Positions 1 through 11,297 of a stretch of 64,000 nucleotides of DNA are shown here, piece by piece (positions within the stretch are counted from its first letter, which is position 1; each line of letters starts with the position of its first letter). This stretch comes from Calocera cornea HHB12733. Taxonomy: Eukaryota > Basidiomycota > Dacrymycetes > Dacrymycetales > Dacrymycetaceae. The stretch covers positions 1-64,000 of the forward strand of contig KV424005.1 in NCBI GenBank assembly GCA_001632435.1, in the 5' to 3' direction. The notes under the pieces are model-generated. The model was not told where the DNA came from. It saw only the letters and a program-made list of their open reading frames with translations, and did no database searches. The position numbers and the translations under genes are program-made.

Positions 1-603
1 TACTTGGTTTTATGCCATCGCTTGAGCTTCTTCATGCGATCGGCATGGGCAACATAATGAAGCCACTCAGGCATTTAAAACAGCTCCTGTTAATTAATTA
101 GCATTATTAATGCTGTAAAATGAGTTATTATGGCTACATACAGTGTTGTAGGGGCTGGATGGCACGTAGATGGTGGTTGTAGAGTGAGGTGAGCGTGCCA
201 GCAGTTATAAAGGCTGCAATCTCTTCTACCTTTTGTAACCCTAACTCTTGCTTACATAACCATAACCCTAACTTTTGCGGGGCTCAGGGTTCAATTCCGG
301 GAGGAGGCAGTCCGGATTAATTGCAACAATGAGCCCGGATGGCTCTCAAATATTCAGTAGAATTAGAAAAATAGTAAGCTACCCTGGATATCTTTGGCAT
401 AACCCCAATGTATCTGAAGGTACCAGGAATAAGGCATAGGAATTGGTAGGCAGGACTTATCAACTAAATAAGGTTGGACTGCGCTCCGTGCCCCTCTGTG
501 CCCCTCTATGTCCGGGCCATTTTTGCAAGTTTTTATGAATAACAATGTGAATTCAAAGCAGCAACGGTCTTATACAAGCTTAATTCATGCTTATACGCAA
601 GTA
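1..603. other. intergenic, no gene seen
   Basis: No reading frame with coding character was found here. Two isolated TAACCCTAAC stretches (about 236-245 and 265-274) resemble telomere repeats but do not form an array. The segment is more AT-rich than the rest of the window. Confidence 0.5.
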
Positions 604-980
604 CTAATCATCATCGACAGGAATAGCCTCCTGAATCGTTGCTCCACTGCCTTTCGAAAGGTCCGGAGCAGCCTTAGCCTTAGACTCCGCAGGCGCTTTC
701 TTACGATAAAAGTAGGTAACTATAAAAGGGTTAGAGCGGTCCAAATATGGACAGGTTTAGCTATGCTTACTGTCGAGCTGCGTCTTTCCTTCCTCCCTCT
801 TTGCCTCACGAATCACGAATGCGCCCTGGTTGCCAAGACTCTTTACGATGGGCCAATCTGAAAGTTTCGGAGGGGCAGCACTTTTCTTCTTCTTTGGAGA
901 CTAAACAAGCGGTCAGTAAACAGAAAGAACAAAGAAGGGAGACCGGAGCTTACCTGTGAGACACCTTTACCGCGAGCCAT
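604..980 (-). CDS. orphan 90-residue basic protein
   Basis: I do not recognise this protein. Three exons (954-980, 771-900, 604-719) joined through GT-AG introns give exactly 273 nt, that is 90 residues plus TAG, and every junction is in phase. That is the main support for a real gene. The N-terminus is basic, with a run of lysines at residues 12-15 (SPKKKKS). The middle is a more ordered stretch with SDWPIVKSLGNQGAFVIRE around residues 23-41 and a TYFYRKK segment near residue 56. The C-terminus is acidic and ends in PVDDD. There is no signal peptide or membrane segment. A small nuclear or nucleic-acid-binding protein is possible from the basic N-terminus, but this is only inference. It could also be the remnant of a larger or mobile-element gene. 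Confidence 0.5.
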
Positions 981-2133
981 GGTGGTACGAACAAGAGACA
1001 GTGCCAGCAATGCATGTACGATGTCGACGCTTACAGGGGTCTTCCACACCGCCACCTGCTTCCTCTCCACCTTCCGTCGACTACTCGAAAAGCATTCCAT
1101 AGTCTACCGAGTACAGGACATGCCCGAATCCGACCTCCGCGTCTGCTGTACAGACTGGTCAAGTCATCGTTCACCTCGCACCATATTACATCACGACCTG
1201 CTGGCCGTCTATGCTGCACCACAGGACGGAAGGAGCCATATGAGGCTCCTGGTGATGGTCTCGCTGCCCCAAACGATTTGGCGGTGACAGTGCCAAACAC
1301 TTGTTCGGATCGTGGTACGCGTCTATACGGCCGATGCTGCACCTGCCGAATGCTGACGAGGCCCGGCTTCGGTGTAATAGCCATCCGCAGCAGACACCGG
1401 TCATGCCCGCATTGGCGCTGGCCCGCTCGTCAATTGAGGATGTACGACGTTTAGACGCCTCAGGGCTCATGTCATAGCAGACCTCACACACACTTGACGA
1501 ACGCCGGGGCCTATGCAACGGCTCCGCTTACCGGAACTGTCGCTTCATGCTGAATGTATGCCGACCCTTTGTTTGTATTCCAAAGACTGAGCTGAACCAA
1601 TTGCTGATGCGCGCTAGACCCCCCGGCCATGCCGCTGATCTAGTCTAAACCCACATAATACGATATCGACTGTGCGCCAATAGAAGACAACCGGCCGCCT
1701 GAGCACACCACGCTCTTCTCCATGCAGACCGCTCCACGGGCCCGGCCTGGTCCCTGAGGCCCGACGCTCGCACGCTATTGGCCAGCCTCATCAGGGTGAC
1801 AAGAAATCGGCTGACTAAAGGGTGCTGACACGACGCGTCACTGGTCAAACTCGCAACTGTCGACCCTTTCACCGCGACTCAGCGGCGAATCACCATGGCC
1901 CGTTCCCCGCTTACAAGGACGGACATGACCCTCCATCAAAATAGAACACCGATGTGTCTACTTCCGCGAAGTTGGACGATCTCGAGAGTCGGTCCGCACC
2001 AAGGTGGCCCTGTCTTATAAGAGGCTACTCTGGCGAATGGCAGTCGTGCGGCCTCCACTGAACACAGCACTTCCTCGAACCGGGCTCTACTGTACCAAAC
2101 TTAGACATTTCCACAAGGCTAGCGACTATTTCG
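981..2133. other. intergenic, upstream of the ABC transporter
   Basis: About 1.1 kb lies between the two divergent genes. Open frames in it lack conserved motifs. A TATAAG box lies at about 2013-2018, roughly 120 bp before the transporter start codon, and may be its core promoter. Confidence 0.45.
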
Positions 2134-5100
2134 ATGGCGACACGACGAGGTGATGCTACGCCCGAGTCCTTTCCAAACGACGTCAATATTCCCAAGGAGA
2201 CTTCGTACGAGGAGGACAGCGGTAGCTTGAGCGGAGCGACAGTAGATGTTGTCCAAGACCCAGGCGCCGATGGCACCGCTGGTCCATCAAGCGAAAGCGG
2301 GATGATGGGCGGAGGCACTCCGCCGGAGGATTCACATCACGTCGATCTACAAGAGGCGAAAGAAGAATTTCACCGCCTGGAGCGAACACTCACCCGCCGC
2401 TCTCAGGCCAGCCACCGCCATTCGCATCATCCCGGCGAGGTTGACGTGGAGAAGGGAGGGGATCAAGGCGAAGAATTCAACTTGCTTGCGTACCTAACAG
2501 CTGGCATGACCCGATATGACAATAATGAAGCAGCACGCCCCACCCAGAAGAAGGTCGGCGTAGTCTGGGAAGGTCTCACTGTCACCGGCGTTGGCGGGGC
2601 GAAGAAGCAGGTGCAAACTTTTATAGGTATGAATTCTACCATCGTTGCACAACCCTTTTAACAATGAGATCTCAGTGGCAATGATGGAAACCTTCATGTT
2701 CATTCCGATACTGCTACTGAGGCTTTTCCGCCCCAAGCGACTGCAGCCAACGCCCCGGACTATCTTGCACGATTTCAATGGCGCCCTGCGACCAGGAGAG
2801 ATGTGTCTTGTTCTAGGTCGGCCTGGGTCCGGTTGTACTACTTTCCTCAAGGCGATCGCAAACCGTCGGCATGAGTTTCTCAGTGTTGGTGGCAGGGTGG
2901 AATACGCTGGTATTGGTGCCGAGGAGATGGAGCGACACTTCAAAGGAGAGGTGGTCTACAACCAAGAAGGTATGGATTTCCCCTAACGATGGTCCCACAG
3001 ACGAAACTGATTTAGCCAATGATCAGATGACATTCATCTTCCAACACTCACGGTTCACGATACGCTCTCATTCGCCCTCGAGCTCAAGATGCCACCTGCC
3101 CGACTCGTTGGCGAGACCCGTTCCCAACTGCACAAGGAGATCGAAACGACTATGCTCAAGATGCTCAACATTCAGCACACAGCCAACACTCTGGTCGGTA
3201 ACGCCCACGTCCGTGGCGTTTCAGGCGGTGAGCGCAAGCGGGTGTCCATTGCCGAAATGATGGCATCACGTGCGCATGTGGCCGCCTGGGACAACAGCAC
3301 TCGCGGTCTCGATGCGAGCACTGCACTGGACTACACCAAGAGCTTGAGAGTTCTCACGGATACGCTCAATCAAACAACCTTCGTCAGTCTGTACCAAGCG
3401 GGCGAGAGCATCTACCAGCTATTCGATAAGGTGCTCGTTATCGACCAAGGTCGGCAGGTCTACTTTGGGCCGGCTCAAGAGGCAAGACAGTATTTTGTTG
3501 GGCTCGGGTTCAAGGACTTCCCACGACAGACCACGGCTGATTATCTCACTGGATGCACCGACCCGAACGAGCGCGAGTATCAAGAGGATGCACTTTCGGC
3601 GCCGCACACTCCTCAAGAGCTCGAAGCCGCCTTTCGCGAGAGTGAATATTGGGTGAAGATGCAACACGACAGAACCGATTACGAGACCTTCATTCGCGGG
3701 AACAAGGAGGTACAGGAGGATTTCAGAGAGGCTGTGAGAATCAGCAAGCATGGGGCCAGCAAGAGAAGTCCGTACACGAGAAGCTTTTTCGGACAAGTGA
3801 AGGCTCTCACTGGGAGGCAGTTCAAACTGGAGTACGCCGTTTCGTCGGTTTTGTATAGTCTTCAGTTGACTAACCCCTTTCTAGACTACAGAACCACTTC
3901 CACCTCATGACGTCCTTCGGCACTTCCATCACCCTTGCCCTTGTGCTTGGAGGCACATTCCTGAAGCTTCCTCTCACCGCCGCGGGTGGGTTCACTCGCG
4001 GCTCAGTTCTCTTCATGGCCCTGCTTCTCAATGCGCTCGATGCCTTCGGTGAACTGCCGACAACGATGATGGGTCGACCGATCCTTTGGAAGCAAACGGC
4101 CTACGCGTTCTACCGAAGCTCTGCTTTGCCCCTGGCTAGCACTATCGCCGACCTGCCATTTTCTTTCATAAGAATGACCATCTTCGATATCATCATCTAC
4201 TTGTACGTACCTCCAAACGTCAGAGGCAGAGACGAACTCATGAGCGAACAGCATGGCCGGTATGAAGCTCAACGCCGGCGGTTGGTTCACATTCCACCTG
4301 CTCAACTACACCTGCTTCCTGTCTATGCAAGCCCTTTTCCGAACTTTCGGAATATTGTGCCCCAACTTTAATACCGCCTTTCGATTAGCGGCCATGTTCG
4401 TTCCCTTGAGTACGTTGCTTCCCATATCGCTTTGATGCAACCCGTTGATGGTGGATTGTGCAGCCATACTGTACTCCGGCTATCTTATCCCGGTGTTCTC
4501 AATGCAGCGCTGGTTATTCTGGATCTACTACATAAATCCGCTGAATTACGGATTCCAGAGCCTGCTCGAGAATGAGATGGGCCGCATCGACGTAAGTGAT
4601 CCTTGCCATATGTCAAGATCCGACTAATCTGGGCTAGATGGACTGTGTCGGAAGCTACGTGGTACCCAACAATGGATTAACGTTGAACAAATACCCGTAC
4701 GTGCGCTGCTCGTGGCCACGCCCAATTCTGTTGTTGACCTATGTTGTAGGAACGAAGTTGGGCCGAATCAAGTCTGCACATTGCCTGGTTCTATTCCTGG
4801 CCAAGCTAGCGTAGCTGGCAGCGATTACGTGCAGGCTGCCTTCTCGATGAATGTTCACTGGATCTGGCGTAACTTTGGCATCCTCATTGCATTCTTCATT
4901 GCTTTCGAGATTGCTCAACTTATTGCTCAAGAGACCAATAACGGCGCAAATCGACGACAGGGCGTACAGCTCTTTGCTCATGAGAACAAGGAAGAGAAGC
5001 GGCTGAACGACGAGCTGAAAAATCGCCGAGCTGCTGCTGCTCGGGGCGAGAAAACACAAGATATTGCCAGCCTCATCAAATCCAAGGAACCATTTACGTT

Positions 5101-7147
5101 CGAGGCGGTGAATTACCACGTCCCCGTGACCGGTGGCACGAGACGACTTCTGCATGATGTATATGGCTATGTCAGGCCGGGCACCTTGACCGCCCTGATG
5201 GGAGCTTCTGGTGCTGGCAAGACCACATGCCTGGATGTGCTTGCTCAACGGAAGAATATTGGCGTGATTTCGGGTGATATCCTGATGAGTGCGTGTGGAA
5301 AGATGCCTACTTAGCAATCACTGACTTGAGGAATTCTAGATGGCCGGCCCTTGGGAGCCAATTTCGCAAGAGGGACCGCCTATGCTGAGCAGATGGACGT
5401 GCATGAAGGTAGCGCAACTGTGCGTGAAGCACTTCGTTTCTCAGCATATCTTCGGCAAGAAGCCTCGGTGCCAAAGGAAGAGAAGGATGCATATGTAGAG
5501 GGTACGTTGCGATTGCTCCCAACCTAAAAACATGATCTAATATGAACAAAAGGCATCATTGAGCTGCTTGAAATGGACGACCTGTCCGAGGCCCTCGTGG
5601 GTGGGCTGGGCGTTGAAGCTCGCAAGCGACTCACGATCGGTGTCGAACTCGCTAGCAAGCCCCAGTTGCTGCTCTTCCTTGACGAGCCAACTTCAGGCCT
5701 CGATGGCCAGAGCGCGTGGAATCTTGTGCGCTTCCTTCGCAAGTTGGCCGACTCTGGACAAGCAATCCTGTGTACGATCCATCAGCCGTCATCGCTATTG
5801 TTCGAGAGTTTCGATCGGCTTCTACTCCTGCAGCGCGGTGGTGAGACGGTATACTGCGGACCGATCGGCAAGGACAGTCATCATCTTCGGGACTACTTTG
5901 AAAGGCATGGCGCCCACTGCGGCCCAACGGATAATCCGGCCGAATTCATGCTCGAGGCGATTGGAGCTGGTACAAGCAAGCGAATGGGCTCGAAGGACTG
6001 GGGCGAGATCTGGCTTGAGTCCGAGGAGTACCAATTGCTCAGGCGCGAAATCGAAGAGATCAAGGCAGAAGCCCTGGCACAGCCCAATACGGAGGAGAAA
6101 CCGAGCTTCTATGCCACGTCCCTCGTATATCAACTTCGCCTCGTCAGTGAACGGGCTCTCGTGGCGCTCTGGAGGAAGCCAGAGTACGTATGGAGCAGGC
6201 TGTTCATCCACCTCGTGATCTCGTTCTGGGTGTCGATGACCTTCCTTCGCCTGGGTAACAGCTTGCAAGACCTGCAATACCGCGTCTTCGCCATCTTCTT
6301 CGTCACCATCCTGCCGGCCATCATCATGTCCCAAATCGAGCCTATGTTCATCGCGAATCGCGAAATCTTCGTCCGGGAAGCTTCCAGCAGGATGTACTCA
6401 CCCGTTGTGTTTGCGTTGGGGCAGCTCAACTCGGAGCTCCCGTACTCCTTCGTATGCGCCGTCGGGTATTTCCTGCTGATGTACTATCCGATGCACTTTG
6501 TTGGGAATGCCGGCTACGTGTTTGCAATGGTGCTGTTCACGGAGCTCTTCGGCGTTACGCTTGGACAGGTGAGATTCATACGTTTCCCTATTATTTCCCG
6601 CCTGACATTCCCCAGGCAATTGCCGCCCTAACGCCCGCGGTTCGCATTGCGGCGCTCTTCAACCCGTTCCTCATCCTCGTGCTCGCGACCTTCTGCGGCG
6701 TGACGATCCCGTACCCAACGCTCGGCCACTTCTGGCGCAGCTGGCTGTATCAACTGGACCCGTTCACTCGGTAAGCTCTCTCCCCCGTCTCCATTATGCA
6801 AGCTCATCCCTTTCAGTCTTGTCTCCAGCCTGATATCGAACGAGCTGCACAACCTCCCCGTTGTCTGCCGCGAACAGGAATTCTACATCTTCCAGCCCCC
6901 CTCCGGGCAGAACTGCTTGGAATGGGCCGGCGACTTTATCAACGAGGTCGGCGGCTACCTGGCTAATGGCAACGCGACTTCCAACTGCCAGTACTGCCAA
7001 TACAAACTCGGACAGGAGTTCTACACACCGCTCAATATCGACTACAGCACGCGGGAGCGGGACCTGTGGATCGTGTTCTGCTTCTTCATCGCAAACTTCA
7101 TCACGACCGTGGTCGCTTCAAGGTACCTTAGGTATGCGAAGCGCTAG
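2134..7147 (+). CDS. PDR-type ABC multidrug transporter (ABCG full transporter)
   Basis: This is a plasma-membrane ATP-driven exporter of the fungal pleiotropic drug resistance family. Twelve exons with eleven introns of 46-57 nt splice into 4458 nt, or 1485 residues, the usual PDR length. The order is NBD1-TMD1-NBD2-TMD2. NBD1 shows the family's degenerate Walker A (GRPGSGCTT, with Cys in place of the catalytic Lys), signature [11 protein letters not shown] and Walker B variant [12 protein letters not shown]2 has a canonical Walker A (GASGAGKTT), [11 protein letters not shown] with its catalytic Glu, and IHQPSS. This asymmetry is typical of PDR pumps. TMD1 and TMD2 each carry predicted helices plus the PDR motifs ILYSGYLIP and YINPLNYGF. 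The start ATG gives a long acidic, Ser-rich N-terminal tail as in relatives. The substrate cannot be read from the sequence. Export of fungicides or of a terpenoid from neighbouring genes is possible but unproven, and it lies 5.7 kb from the nearest P450. Confidence 0.96.
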
Positions 7148-8935
7148 AGAGCTCACGTACGCTTAGAATTACTCCCACGACTGACTATCGTTACACTTTT
7201 CTCTGAATAAATGCCGTTCTATGTCATCGCACCGCATGCCCTTGGCTCCTCCTTTCCCGAAGTGCGCATCCTCCGAGTCAATAGGAGCCTCTCCCGAGCC
7301 CAAAGAAAACTGCGGTATGGCATTCTATGAAATACGCTGCCTCATGCCAGAACATCCCCGCCGAGTTGGAGCCTCCCCGGGAGTTGTGTTGGAGTGTCGA
7401 GTTCGGCGCGTGGAATGGGGGCGCAGGGCCAGGAACGGGATGACGTCAGGTGCTCACGGGGAAACCCGGCAGGTATGGGTATGATTCCACTTGCACATCC
7501 ACTTGCACCTGCGCCGCGCTGCGTACGGAATGCGCGGACCGACACCATCCACGCAGTCCCAAGCGGAATGTAGGTGGATGCGCGCACGAGCGAGGGACGT
7601 ACCACGATGCGTAGGGGGAGTGACGTGCGGTGGAGGGCTGGGACGAGCTCATGCTGCCGCTCCTGCGCATGGCGCGCACTGCCAGAGGTCGCGCGAAAGG
7701 TCGAGCGGCATGCCGCTTGGGAGGTAAGTTACGTGAAGTCCAGACTGTACGGGACGGGACAGTTCGGATCCGCTCAGTATTATCGCAAGGACTCTGTCAT
7801 GGGTACAGTATGCATGCAGTACTGCAGCCACCGCACCGCATACTCCTGTATACACTTCTGTTGGAGGGAGCCAAGGAGTAGTACTAGCACACACATACAT
7901 ACTGTACGTCCACAACCCTGTGCCCCAGACTCCGCACAGAGCGCCAGCACCAGCACCGCGGCCCAGGCGCAAACGGCAAACGGCAAACGGCAAACGGCAA
8001 GCGGCAAACAACAAAACGACGTCATAGCGCCGGCACCGCACCGGCTTCCCCTCCTTCCCCTCCCATCCAGCCGAGCACGGCCGCCCCGTGCCGTGCACTA
8101 GTACTCTGGGGACCGGGGACCCTTAACTTCCGCGCGCTTCTTCTGAATGGGCCGTTCGCTGAACTGCATGCATTCCATGCCAAGTTGCCAAGTTCTTTCA
8201 TTGCGCTAAATCGGGCACGGGGCGTCGTAAGGGGCCGCCCTCGTCACTAGGTGACGCTGACGCGACGCGGACGCTGCTGCTGCTGCGCTGGCGCGTGTGT
8301 GGGGGGCGGATTGCGTTTGCGTGTGCCTTTGCCTTTGGGGAGGAAATAGGGGACAGATGGGTTTGGGGGGACGGGGGCTGCAACTTGAATAGGGGACGAG
8401 GGTTTCGTTTCGTGGACAGATGCCCGACCGGGGTGAGGTGAGGCCGTTGCAAGACTGTGGACGACCGCGGCGCAACATTTGCTGGAAAAACCCCGTTTAT
8501 TACCACCGTTTTCCCCTCTCTTCTCTCCGGCCAGCTCGGTACCCCCACCGCTGTACTACACATTTCACCAGTCCCACGTATTTTCGATTAAGTTCGACGA
8601 GTAAGGAAATAGAAAGCAGAAAGCGGAAAGCAGGAAGCGGAAAGCGGAAAGATAGGAAAGGACGGACAAATGATGCTGCCCGAGCTCGGCAGCGGGCCAA
8701 TGGATAATTAGTAACACAAGGCGAAAAGGAAACTGAGATTGAAAGTGAAACAGAAATGGGGAAGAGACGGCAACACCTAGCCCAAAAAAAAAACATGTAC
8801 GCATGTACGTCGTGTGTTGTGTGGCGCGAGGCCGCTGGTCGACAGCAGGGTGTCCGGTAGCCGCAGGTGACAGGACGCTGTCAGGCAAACAGTCGGCAGG
8901 AACAGGAGCAGGAGCAGGTGGGCAAGGCAGGGCAG
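7148..8935. other. intergenic, gene-free with short tandem repeats
   Basis: This 1.8-kb stretch follows the transporter and precedes the 3' end of the next gene. I see no supported gene. It holds a CAAACGG heptamer array (7970-8004) and a purine-rich GAAAGCG-like tract at about 8613-8665. Confidence 0.5.
7970..8004. repeat. CAAACGG heptamer tandem repeat
   Basis: Five consecutive 7-bp units are visible, the last with one A-to-G change, followed by a partial unit. It lies in non-coding DNA. Confidence 0.8.
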
Positions 8936-9893
8936 CTACGCCTTTCCCTCCCTGCCCTTGAGCACCTCCTCGAGCCTCTCATCGAGCCCTCTTCCGAGCT
9001 TCTCCCGCTCCCACTCGCCCCCCTCATCCCCATACGCGCTCTGCTCCCTGCTCCTGCCCGCGCTGCCGGGCCCGGGGGCGCTCGCGAGGTAGCTCAGGTG
9101 CGGGGGCGGTTGCTGCGGGGAGGTGACCTGGGAGAGGGGGAGGGAGGTGACGGGGGAGGAGTGGAGCAGGTCTGAGTAGGTCAGGAAGGAGAGGCGCTTT
9201 GAGGGGTGGGCGCTGGCGCTGGGCACGCGGGGCGTGGGGGCAGCGGGGGAGAGAGTGGACGGGAGGTGCGGGGTGGGCGAGGCGGCCATGCTCGTGGTAG
9301 GGAAAGGGGCGAGGAGGGGGTCGAGCTGCCTGTGCGGGGAGCCTGGCGAAGGCGGGGTGGTGAGCCCCGTGGGTGCTACGACGGCAGGGACGGGGTTGAA
9401 CCCCCCCGGGATGAACGGGGTTGTCGACTGGCGCTCTGCCAGCGGGGGCCGGGCCGCTGCGAGAGAGGCGGCGGCGGGTATGCCGGGCGGGCTGGGCGAG
9501 CGGCGGAAGCCGTCTGCTTCCCCCTCCTGGCTCGGGCCGGCGACTTCCACCTCGACGTCCTCCGCGCCCACCCCGTCCGCCGCTGTGAGCGCCTCGATCG
9601 CCTCGTCCAGGACTGAGGGGACGAATGCGGCGAGGGTGTGGTCGCGCGGTGCGGGGAGGGAGGAGAGGGAGAGCGGCTCGATGTCGCGCTCGAATATTGC
9701 TGAGGAGGAGGAGTGGGTCGACGAGGGGGACGAGGGGGAGGAGTGGGGCGGCGTGGGTGGGTGGAGGATGTGTGCGCCCGGCTTGGTGGGGGCGTGTGAG
9801 TGGGGGAGGGCCGGGTGCGGGGAGGCTGGGCGAGAACAGGTCAGTGGACGATGGATGGGGCAGGGAGCGGGACGGCGCACCTATGGAGGCCAT
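8936..9893 (-). CDS. conserved fungal protein of unknown function
   Basis: Two exons: a 13-nt first exon (9881-9893, MASI) and 8936-9825, joined in phase through a 55-nt GT-AG intron. The 5' exon is inferred from the in-phase junction. The roughly 300-residue protein is Pro/Ser-rich and largely disordered. Two segments look constrained. One is SSAIFERDIEPLSL near residues 45-60, and the other is RLSFLTYSDLLHSSPVTSLP near residue 220. It ends in an acidic/basic tail around EWEREKLGRGLDERLEEVL. This arrangement (IFERDIE, RLSF-Y-DLL, GLEERLE-like end) fits a conserved hypothetical protein of fungi as I recall it. No enzymatic fold or membrane segment is visible. A TATATAA-like box at about 9957-9963 is suitably placed upstream. 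Codon use is extremely GC-rich. Function is unknown; a cytoplasmic or nuclear scaffold is only a guess. Confidence 0.72.
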
Positions 9894-11038
9894 TGTGCTA
9901 GTGTGCCGGTGCTGTTGAGGGACGTGTATGCACGATGCCAATCGCGGTGTGGGTGGTATATAACCCCTGAGTGCGGGAAGGGGCGGGAAGCGGGCGGTGT
10001 GTGCGGGGGCTGGGCGGCGATTCCGAGCACTGTCGTGGGGAGCACTGGGGGTCGTGCTTGTGCTGTGATACGAGGGGGGGTGGTGTGATGTGATGTGATG
10101 TGCAGAGTGCTGGTGAGGATCGAGGAGCAGCAGGCAGCGGAGCGTATGTGCAGGCAGGAACCAGAAGGGCGACTGGTGCAGCGGCGGGGTACTTAAGTAC
10201 TTAGAGCACGTCGGAGGCAAGGGCAGGAAGGCTGAGCGGTGCTCCTGCTCCCGGTCAATCCAAGCGCAGACAGAAGCCAACGGGCCACGCAGCCTACGGC
10301 GGCAGCGCCCAGGCGGACTCGCCCCCCGTCACGCTTCGGGCGTAATGATGCACACGCCCACGCGCAGCGCCACCCGCACCCCTCGGGCGGACAAGGGTCG
10401 CCGGGCCCCTGCAGGCTGGCCACTTGCAACCTGAGCCAGGTGCAATGAATTGCCCCCGCGCGCAGCCGACGTCACCGCCCTGCTCACCCCTTCACCACGG
10501 CATGCCCGCGCAGATGAGCAAATCTGCGCCGTCCCGACTCGACTCATCCCCACAGCCCACAGACACAGACGGGGCCACGGGCGAGATCGGACGCTCGAAC
10601 GACGCCGGCCCGCACACTCTTCTCCACAACCAGGTTCGTAAGGGGGGAACGTCATCCGAGACCACGGGTCAGACCAGCCCGGGACGGTACACCAACTCGG
10701 TGGCCGGGCCACGCTCGCGAGCGCTTGTCCACCATGGGCGAGTGGGCGAGCGCAGCAGCAGCAGCAGTGGCGGTGTCTCGCCTCTCCCCTCCCGTACTGC
10801 AAACCCGCCTCCCACTCCAGCCTCCAGTCCCTGGCCAACGGAGTTGAGCCAGGTCTCTCAGGGCAAAAGTGGGATAAAAGTAAGGGTCCAGGTCGTCTCG
10901 CAACCTTCTAGAACGTTCTTTCAGCTCGTCCTCATAGAATGCTGTGCTGGCTGCAGCCTATGGTCTACCAACAGTATCCAACCCTCAAACATGCTCAGTA
11001 GCATGCTCAACCACTCCGCTTGTGTATAGGCAAGCGAG

Positions 11039-11078
11039 CTGCCCCGGGGCCGGGTGGGTGGGTGGGGCCCCGGGGCAG
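11039..11078. repeat. perfect 13-bp hairpin with G-quadruplex loop
   Basis: The arms 11039-11051 and 11066-11078 are perfectly complementary (CTGCCCCGGGGCC). The 14-nt loop GGGTGGGTGGGTGG plus the first bases of the right arm supplies four G-runs separated by single T residues, the most stable class of quadruplex motif. Function is unknown. It could be a cruciform or quadruplex element, a terminator-like structure or a replication barrier. Confidence 0.85.
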
Positions 11079-11262
11079 TGAGTGACCTGCTGTACTTCCT
11101 CTCCTTTGCTGTAGAACATTTCTGTTCCTTCACTTTTTGTTGCGCAGGGATTGCGCCGGGTGGGTGCCATAGTATCATTGCACATGCTTTTTATATGACA
11201 TGAGAATAGTGGGATCACTGTGTGCTAATTACAGTGTCCATTGGCCTCTGCCCGAAGCAGCG

Positions 11263-11297
11263 CTCCAAACGGGCGAGCGGAGCGAGTCCGTTTGGAG
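11263..11297. repeat. 10-bp inverted repeat
   Basis: CTCCAAACGG at 11263-11272 is mirrored by CCGTTTGGAG at 11288-11297 around a 15-nt GC-rich loop. It lies 185 bp from the quadruplex hairpin in the same gene-free region. No role is assigned. Confidence 0.7.

Noticed and set aside
232..290. Telomere-like CCCTAA words
   Set aside because: Only isolated, imperfect copies; no tandem array, and normal genes follow within 400 bp.
285..300. GGTTCAATTCC resembling a tRNA T-loop (B box)
   Set aside because: The flanks do not form a T-stem, acceptor stem or cloverleaf; no tRNA could be folded.
1014..1454. Frame whose start and end share an ATGTACGA-type sequence, suggesting a direct repeat
   Set aside because: The similarity is under 20 bp and imperfect, and the frame overlaps the 5' flank of the orphan gene; no element boundaries are visible.
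9024..10280. Long minus-strand frame overlapping the 8936-9893 gene
   Set aside because: It is an out-of-register reading of the same GC-rich exon, rich in Pro, His and Arg; the other frame has plausible conserved motifs and splice sites.
10424..11029. Possible 200-residue gene in the gene-poor region
   Set aside because: Composition-driven Ser/Pro-rich frame without introns, conserved segments or promoter signals.
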